Assembly: GCF_011516645.4 (NCBI RefSeq)
Contig: NZ_CP088286.1
Location: 1-22,168, forward strand
Reading direction: 5' to 3'
DNA from: Bradyrhizobium septentrionale
GTDB taxonomy: Bacteria; Pseudomonadota; Alphaproteobacteria; Rhizobiales; Xanthobacteraceae
Length of the DNA: 22,168 nucleotides
Positions 16,453 to 22,168 of this stretch are shown piece after piece. Position 1 is the stretch's first letter; each line of letters opens with the position of its first letter. The position numbers and the translations under genes were made by a program. The notes below the pieces were generated by a model, which searched no databases, was not told the DNA's origin, and worked only from the letters and a program-made list of their open reading frames with translations.

Positions 16453-17132
16453 TGGACGCTCACCCGCAAAAGTTTCCTGTCGGACGATGCTTCAGACACC
16501 CCGAGACCGCGTCCGTGCAGCACATTCCAGTTATCAATGACGAGAACATCTCCCGTTCGCCAGTGCACAGGGGTGAAGCCAACCTCATTCGCACGATGTG
16601 CGATCAGCTTGACACTCGTCTCACTTTCGGAGCTCTGCGGCACCATGCAGCCCGCGTCAAACCGGATGAAGGGACGAGATCGGCTGCAAATGGTTGAATA
16701 GAATGACCGTCTGCCGTTTCGTACGAGGAAGGGCGCCGTTTCAAGCTGCGCTCGCTCTGATGTGCCGATCTGCAAGTCGCGAAACCGCATCAAGGTCGTG
16801 GGGACCGGGGACCTGCCTGGTGAAGCACACACCAGCACCACGAACCGGGGCGGCTGGAGCCGGTGCGCGCCGTCCGTGTGCATTGGGAATGATCCGAGAC
16901 CGTGCACCACGCTCAGGGATTTCGCGTTCGCCCTAGCTGGCTCTGTCGGCATCAATGGCTCGATCTTCTGCCCGGCGCGGCCGGTTATCGGCTTACCGAG
17001 TAGCATCGCGATAGTTTCCGGCGCCGAGTGCATATCGTGGCCCACCTCGGTCACGGTTGATTTGAACCAACCGTCCTGCAAAACTCGGCCGGCAAGATTG
17101 AGCTGATCGATGGGTGTGGGATTGGCCTGCAT
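16449..17132 (-). CDS. TauD/TfdA-type dioxygenase, copy 2
   Basis: Identical 227-aa product to 5365-6048, with H85/D87/H206 triad intact. Confidence 0.88.
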   Translation of the reverse strand: MQANPTPIDQLNLAGRVLQDGWFKSTVTEVGHDMHSAPETIAMLLGKPITGRAGQKIEPLMPTEPARANAKSLSVVHGLGSFPMHTDGAHRLQPPRFVVLVCASPGRSPVPTTLMRFRDLQIGTSERAQLETAPFLVRNGRRSFYSTICSRSRPFIRFDAGCMVPQSSESETSVKLIAHRANEVGFTPVHWRTGDVLVIDNWNVLHGRGLGVSEASSDRKLLRVSVQ

Positions 17133-17202
17133 GCCTCAAGCTTACACAACCTAACATCATCGTCGAGGTCAGATAGGAGCATCCGGCTTCGCCGATCAGG
17201 CT

Positions 17203-17382
17203 TTAGCTAGGCCAACTTTTGTATTTTCCAAGCAGCTTCAGCGTATCTTCTCGCAAGGATAGCGCTTGCTTCACTCGCATAACATCTGCAAGTTCGCTGT
17301 TGATGACGACCGCCCAGGCGATCGACGCCAATCTCCTCAGGGGGGCACGTGCGCCGTGACTAGCTGAGGACAAGACCAGCAG
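17203..17382 (-). pseudogene. Short coding remnant upstream of the dioxygenase, copy 2
   Basis: Same as 6119-6298: open frame without ATG. Confidence 0.35.
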
Positions 17383-17439
17383 TCATGGGGCATCACGTTT
17401 ATCGCTTCGCCGCGAGAGCACACGGCACGCAGCGAAAAC

Positions 17440-17745
17440 TCAGTCGTCCTTGCCGAACAACCGCTCGCACTCGGGACAGAAAACCGGGGCTTGCTCAACG
17501 ACTTCTTTGATCAGGTCAGTGAAATCCCGGCGAGACATCATCGACGGCAACTCAATCTCACCCTTCGTAATCCGTGCGTTCGCGATTTTGTATGCCTCCA
17601 CGAGCAGTTCCTCGTCCGGGAACTCGCCCATGAAAACGTCCTTGTGCATTTCGCACCGCTCGCCCAGATCTGCAGCTATTGCCACTTCCTCCGCAACGCC
17701 GGTCATACCTTCACGCTGCAGCATCATTTCCTTAGCGGCACCCAT
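17440..17745 (-). CDS. Small putative zinc-binding protein, copy 2
   Basis: Identical to 6356-6661, with C-x2-H and C-x2-C pairs and AAGGG before the ATG. Confidence 0.75.
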   Translation of the reverse strand: MGAAKEMMLQREGMTGVAEEVAIAADLGERCEMHKDVFMGEFPDEELLVEAYKIANARITKGEIELPSMMSRRDFTDLIKEVVEQAPVFCPECERLFGKDD

Positions 17746-17750
17746 ATGGT

Positions 17751-17916
17751 TCACCCTTCAGAAAAGTTCCGTGCTCGGAACGTGGGAACCGCTATCGCCG
17801 GATGCCACCTATTCTTCGAAAAAAAATCCCTCGAATTGCGCTCCAAGCCGAAAGCGGACGAGCGAATGCGCAACACCCGCTTCAATAGGGTCTACGCGAA
17901 TGAGATCAGCTTTCAC
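17751..17916 (-). pseudogene. Coding remnant broken at a T8 tract, copy 2
   Basis: Same as 6667-6832; the tract is at 17819-17826. Confidence 0.35.
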
Positions 17917-18224
17917 CTATGCGCGCGCGGAACATATCGACAAGGCTGTGCACGACCCGCGTTGGATCGCGCCGATCCGGGAACACCCGGGCCAAATTGT
18001 CGGCCAAGCCGAGACGCCGCTCGGCCATCGCCAGAAGCATCACGCCCCCGTTCGAGGTCAGCCGACCGCCATCGAAGGCAGCTGTGACTTTCTTGGCGTG
18101 AACGGCTGGAAACGAGAAGGGCAGAATCGTATCATCGGTCATGGCGGGCCTGGCGTTCGCGGTTGAGGTGATGGGGTTGGCTTCGCAACCGAATCCTACG
18201 CCGCATCAGCGCTTTACACCACGC
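17915..18224 (-). mobile_element. IS1380-family left-end fragment, copy 2
   Basis: Same as 6831-7140; transposase start at 18142, homology ends after RARI. Confidence 0.85.
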
Positions 18225-18348
18225 TCGCCAGCCTCTCAGGCGCACTCTGACGAATAAGACGGGCTAGCTCCATATGGAGCCGTTCAAGGGTGTTGATGGC
18301 CGGACGGGTGTGAGGGTCTTTCGTCGGTCTGCCGCGCATTGCCGCATC

Positions 18349-18427
18349 CTATCGAATATGATAGCTAACGGATATGAACCGTTTGACCGGAAGTCAAGGC
18401 CGGTCTATCGTATTTGTTAGCTCACGG
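18349..18427 (+). promoter_or_regulatory. Paired 23-bp operator-like repeats, copy 2
   Basis: Repeats at 18349-18371 and 18405-18427, as at 7265-7343. Confidence 0.45.
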
Positions 18428-18444
18428 AATCGATAGGAGATGCC

Positions 18445-18687
18445 ATGGTCCTACCCAAGGCGGAAGAGGAATGGGGCCAGCGTGCGAGCGCCTTCCTCAA
18501 GGCGGAAATGAAGAAAGCGGACGTGACCTATGCTGAGTTGGTCAAGCGGCTGAAAAAGCACGGCCTGAAAGACGAGACCGAAGCCGGGATCACCATGAAG
18601 CTGAAACGGGGATCGTTTACGGCGATCTTCTTTCTTGCGTGCGTTGCTGCGCTGGAGCTTGAACAGGTGGTCTTGGAGGAAATCTAG
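18445..18687 (+). CDS. DUF6471 family small protein, copy 2
   Basis: Identical 80-aa product to 7361-7603. Confidence 0.82.
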   Translation: MVLPKAEEEWGQRASAFLKAEMKKADVTYAELVKRLKKHGLKDETEAGITMKLKRGSFTAIFFLACVAALELEQVVLEEI

Positions 18688-19194
18688 GCGTTGACCTAAG
18701 CTCTCATTAGAAATTCGCTCCATCGAATTTGGACACGCGCAAAAGCCAGACGCCGCCGCGTCGGGCTGAATGCTAATATGCGTCGTGACCGGCAATCGGC
18801 GACTAAATGCAGGATAGATCGGAGCCGTCTGTATAGAATTGCTCATCGCCAGAAAAAGATTGTTGGGCGGAGAGCAATGGGCGCTTGGAACCATCGATGA
18901 ACCGGAACCATTAGAATTGTTGGGTGCCTTCCCGCGCTGGGGCGTGCCCGGGGCGGTCCCGGTTTTTGCCCCCCAGCCCCGACCGGGACCGTTCACTTAA
19001 AAGGTGGCTTCAGCCAGACAAATTTAGCTTGTGGCGTTTGCGCCATAATACCGCATTTTTCGCCGGCAATCCCCCGCTTTCCCGGGCCAGTCGTCAGATG
19101 GATAGGGCAGACCGGCAGCCGCTTAGGAGGCCGCGCAGATTCGGTGGAAAAACGGGCGCCGGACTATTCACGCTCGCTACGTCCGCGACACCAC
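18688..19194. other. Long non-coding stretch with GC-rich inverted repeat, copy 2
   Basis: Same as 7604-8110; 10-bp arms at 18954-18963 and 18982-18991. Confidence 0.4.
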
Positions 19195-19426
19195 ATGCAG
19201 GTCGTTCGGATAGGTCTAGATCTGGCGAAGTATGTCTTCGAAGTTCACGGCGTCGAACAACCACGGGAAAGTCGTTGTGCGAAAGAGGTTGCGTCGCGAT
19301 GATGGCCAGCTTTTTCGCCAGGTTACCGGCCTGCCTGGTCGGCATGGAGGCTTCCAACGGGGCGCGTTATTGGGCGCTCGCGTGCTCACGGAGCTTGGCC
19401 ATCAGGTCCGACTGATCAGTTCGTGA
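19195..19426 (+). pseudogene. IS110 transposase N-terminal fragment, copy 2
   Basis: Same three-frame fragment as 8111-8342. Confidence 0.85.
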
Positions 19427-19438
19427 CGCCGACAAGCG

Positions 19439-19819
19439 GTAAGCGCGAAGCCGATACCCTGGCTTCAGAGTTAGAATGAATGTGCGAAGAAGCCTCCGGC
19501 TTGGAACGGAGGTTTGGATGGGATTGGACAGCAAAAAGGACGTCCATTTGGCCGGCTCACCGTTAGGGCCGGTGAGCCGGCTGGAGGTCCTCGAAGGACC
19601 GTCGGGGCGCCGTGTGCGTTCGGAGGCTGAGAGAGCCCGGATCGTCGCCGAGAGTCTGCTACCCGGTGCCCAGGTGTCCGAGGTGTCCGAGGTGGCGCGC
19701 AAGCACGGAGCGACGCGCTGGCAGATTTACGATTGGCGACCACGCTTTCGACAGCGAGGCATGTTGGCGCCGTGCGAGGTATCGCAGTCGACATTCGCAC
19801 CGCTGGTCGTGGAAAGCTC
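19439..19819 (+). mobile_element. IS66-family left-end fragment, copy 2
   Basis: Same as 8355-8735; GTAAGCG end at 19439. Confidence 0.8.
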
Positions 19820-19868
19820 TACAACAAATGCCCGTCACGAAAACATATCTGGACGGGCTCCTAGCTAG
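19518..19868 (+). pseudogene. IS66 accessory protein TnpA fragment, copy 2
   Basis: Same as 8434-8784, including the 9-base tandem duplication (19676-19693). Confidence 0.78.
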
Positions 19869-19878
19869 TATGCTGCTA
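19869..19878. repeat. Par half-site at the end of the parB-like gene, copy 2
   Basis: TATGCTGCTA, as at 8785-8794. Confidence 0.5.
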
Positions 19879-20223
19879 CAAAAGCCCCTTATGGCCGCGT
19901 TTTTCGAGGTATTCGCGCAATGCCTCGACGTAGACGTCGTGCTCTTTCCGCTCCTCATGAAAAGCGATTTCCTTAAATTTCCGCTTGGCCTTCGGGGGCA
20001 GGTACAACATCGCGCGCGCGGCCGAATTGGCCACGGTCTTGCGGGCAGGCTTCTTCGGAGCCTCTGCCCTCACCTTCGGCTGCTCGATGCTGGGCGCCTC
20101 GGCCGCCTGGGCCTGCTCGGGCTCGGCATTCAGCGGCACGATGTTGTCAGCCGGAACCGGCTGCGGCGCTGGCCGTGCCACTAGATGACTAAGCGCGTCG
20201 TTTCGCTTGTTCACTGGTCGCAT
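19876..20223 (-). CDS. Small ribbon-helix-helix partition protein, copy 2
   Basis: Identical to 8792-9139; the start is ambiguous in the same way (ATG 20223 or GTG 20214). Confidence 0.8.
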   Translation of the reverse strand: MRPVNKRNDALSHLVARPAPQPVPADNIVPLNAEPEQAQAAEAPSIEQPKVRAEAPKKPARKTVANSAARAMLYLPPKAKRKFKEIAFHEERKEHDVYVEALREYLEKRGHKGLL

Positions 20224-20857
20224 CTCCTTGTTGTTTCCCCAGGCGCTTACGGCACCACGCCCAAAGCTCTTTGATTTCCTCGGCGGCCTTGCCGCCTGGT
20301 TCGTATTCGCTGGCGCCCTGCCCTAGCGCGTAGGCGTATTGGTGATCCATGCGGGCAGCCACGGCCTGCGGCACTACGGGGCCGTCATGCGCCAGGCTGG
20401 CCATGATCGCGGCCGTGATCTTGGCGGCCTTGTTGGGCGTGGCCTGGTTGATGATCAGGGCAAAGTCGCGCTTCATGCTGCGCAGGGCTTCCATGGTCGG
20501 CCGGGAAGCGTGCAGGTCGGGGCCTGCCGGGCGGATCGGGATCAGGCAAAGGTCGGCCGCCAACATGGCGCCGCGCGTGGCGTGGCTGTCCTCGCCCTTA
20601 GTGTCGATGATCACTAGGGTAAAGCCCCCCTGCCCTAGCCGCTCCAGGGCTTCGGTTAGGTTCGGCATCTGCTCATGGTTGACCACATTCGGGGTTTCGG
20701 CCGTCCTGGTGTCGTACCAGTTGACGATCGTCCCCTGGGGATCGAGGTCGATCAGGCAGACATTTTCGCCGGATTCTTGCGCCGCTACGGCCAAGTTTAT
20801 GGCGAGCATGCTTTTGCCGGTGCCGCCCTTCTGATTGACAAAGCTGATGACGTTCAT
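20189..20857 (-). CDS. parA: ParA-family partition ATPase, copy 2
   Basis: Identical to 9105-9773, with Walker A KGGTGKS and Walker B intact. Confidence 0.93.
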   Translation of the reverse strand: MNVISFVNQKGGTGKSMLAINLAVAAQESGENVCLIDLDPQGTIVNWYDTRTAETPNVVNHEQMPNLTEALERLGQGGFTLVIIDTKGEDSHATRGAMLAADLCLIPIRPAGPDLHASRPTMEALRSMKRDFALIINQATPNKAAKITAAIMASLAHDGPVVPQAVAARMDHQYAYALGQGASEYEPGGKAAEEIKELWAWCRKRLGKQQGDATSEQAKRRA

Positions 20858-21073
20858 GGGGTTATCCTATGGCCGGTAGCAATGTGCAGCCATACTGTCG
20901 TAGCAATATATTAACATGCTGTTACAGCAGTGCAGCAGCATATTAGCATATTAGTACGGCGGCAGAATAGCAGCATACTAATATGCTGCTACGGCGCCAC
21001 AGCGGTACGGGAAATCTGCGCAATGAGCGGGCGCCAGGCTAGGCGCGGATTCGGCCGTGGCATACTTTGAGGC
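20858..21073. promoter_or_regulatory. Divergent parA/repA control region, copy 2
   Basis: Same palindromes as at 9774-9989; main palindrome arms 20968-20977 and 20982-20991. Confidence 0.65.
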
Positions 21074-22168
21074 GTGGCTGATTCGGAACCGACCAACGCC
21101 CTAACGCTCGTCGCCGTGGACGGCATCCGCGACGCCGACCTGTTGGCGAGCGTGGAAAAGGCGCGGGGCTCGATCGCCTACGAGTCATCCCTGCGGGTCT
21201 ATCAAAGCATCCAGCGAGAGCGCGACGCCAAGGCTGCTCACGAGGGTGAGAAGCAAACCCGGCTGGCGAGCATGCCGCGCGAACAGCGGCGACGCTACGG
21301 GATCAGAGAAGTTTTTGAAAATTCGACGCCCACGGCCGCCGATGTGCGGCACCTGCACAGCGTGATTGCGATCTGCGGCATGCCTTATGAGCGGCAGCCA
21401 GTGGACGTGCGCGAGTTCGAGCGCGTCCAAGGCAACATGGCCCTCGATCTATCGGCTGGGTATCTCCGCAACGCGGAAGGCAAAAAGATCGTGCAGCCGC
21501 TGCCGTTCGGCCCCAAGGCTCGGCTTGTGATGATGCACCTGTGTTCCGAGGGTATCAGGCAGAAATCGCCAACCATCGACATTGCCGAGAGCCTGACCGG
21601 CTTCGTGCGCGATATGGGCTTTTCAGACAGCGGCGGCAAAAAGGGGCCGCTGACGGCATTCAAGGAACAGATAAACGCGCTGGCGGCCTGCACTATGAAA
21701 GTAAGCGTGTGGGACGGCGTGCGGGCGCGCACAAAATCGGTGACGCCATTCGATGAGGTTGACGTGTGGCTGGCTCCGCATCCTGACCAGCGCTCGTTGT
21801 GGCCTAGCACTGTGACCTTCAACGATACGTTTTTTGAGAGCCTGCAACGCCACGCACTGCCGGTGAATAGCCAGGCGGTGAGGGCCTTCGCTGGCTCCGC
21901 GCGCAAACTCGATTTGTATTTTTGGCTTGGTTACAAGCTCTACAACATTACCAAGCCGCTCAACATCAGCTGGAACGCCCTGGGCGAGCAATTCGGGCAG
22001 GGGTTCGGACGGCAACGCGATTTCCGATCGCGCATGGCCCTGGAGCTGGCGCACATCAAGGAAGTGTTCCCGAAGCTGCCGGTCAAGCTCGACGAAAACG
22101 GCATTCGGCTTGAGCCTGCCGGGCCTGACGTGCTGGCGTTGCCAGCGGTACGCTCCCGCAAAAAATAG
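21074..22168 (+). CDS. repA: RepA-type replication initiator, copy 2
   Basis: Identical 364-aa product to 9990-11084. The gene ends exactly at the window edge; its iterons are found at position 22 onward when the circle is closed. Confidence 0.92.
   Translation: MADSEPTNALTLVAVDGIRDADLLASVEKARGSIAYESSLRVYQSIQRERDAKAAHEGEKQTRLASMPREQRRRYGIREVFENSTPTAADVRHLHSVIAICGMPYERQPVDVREFERVQGNMALDLSAGYLRNAEGKKIVQPLPFGPKARLVMMHLCSEGIRQKSPTIDIAESLTGFVRDMGFSDSGGKKGPLTAFKEQINALAACTMKVSVWDGVRARTKSVTPFDEVDVWLAPHPDQRSLWPSTVTFNDTFFESLQRHALPVNSQAVRAFAGSARKLDLYFWLGYKLYNITKPLNISWNALGEQFGQGFGRQRDFRSRMALELAHIKEVFPKLPVKLDENGIRLEPAGPDVLALPAVRSRKK

Overview
The window is one 11,084-bp circular replicon written twice head to tail. 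Positions 1-11084 and 11085-22168 agree in every reading frame I compared, and 22168 is exactly 2 x 11084. The natural reading is a small plasmid whose circular contig was assembled or linearised as a dimer; a true plasmid dimer is the alternative. Every feature therefore appears twice, offset by 11084. High GC, the RepA and ParA types, a resolvase-WGR gene pair and the types of IS remnants suggest an alphaproteobacterium, most likely a sphingomonad; this taxonomic guess is inference.

Backbone (about 8790-11084, then 1-1311). A ParA ATPase and a small ribbon-helix-helix partner (minus strand) face the divergent repA gene (plus strand) across a 216-bp palindrome-rich spacer that probably holds the partition site and operator. 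Six 17-bp iterons lie directly after the repA stop, mostly at 22-bp pitch, followed by an AT-rich stretch: the likely origin. Next, on the minus strand, come a serine resolvase and a GTG-overlapping WGR-domain gene whose C-terminal part is lost. No relaxase or other mobilisation gene was seen.

Accessory region (about 1320-8780). It is a graveyard of gene fragments with a few intact genes between them. It begins with two frameshift-riddled plus-strand genes (1321-1891 and 1913-2573). It then has an IS21 istA fragment and a two-gene cassette (membrane protein plus a soluble protein interrupted at a G8 tract), flanked by diverged 88-90 bp direct repeats. The most notable intact unit is a minus-strand pair of a TauD/TfdA-type Fe(II)/2-oxoglutarate dioxygenase and a 319-aa zinc-ribbon protein, joined by an ATGA overlap. 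Upstream of it is a small C-x2-H / C-x2-C protein. Fragments of IS1380, IS110 and IS66, and an intact DUF6471 gene with repeated operator-like sites, complete the region.

The backbone explains replication, segregation and multimer resolution. The cargo pair (dioxygenase plus zinc-ribbon protein) and the membrane-protein cassette are the best candidates for an undescribed function. No rRNA, tRNA or CRISPR array was seen.
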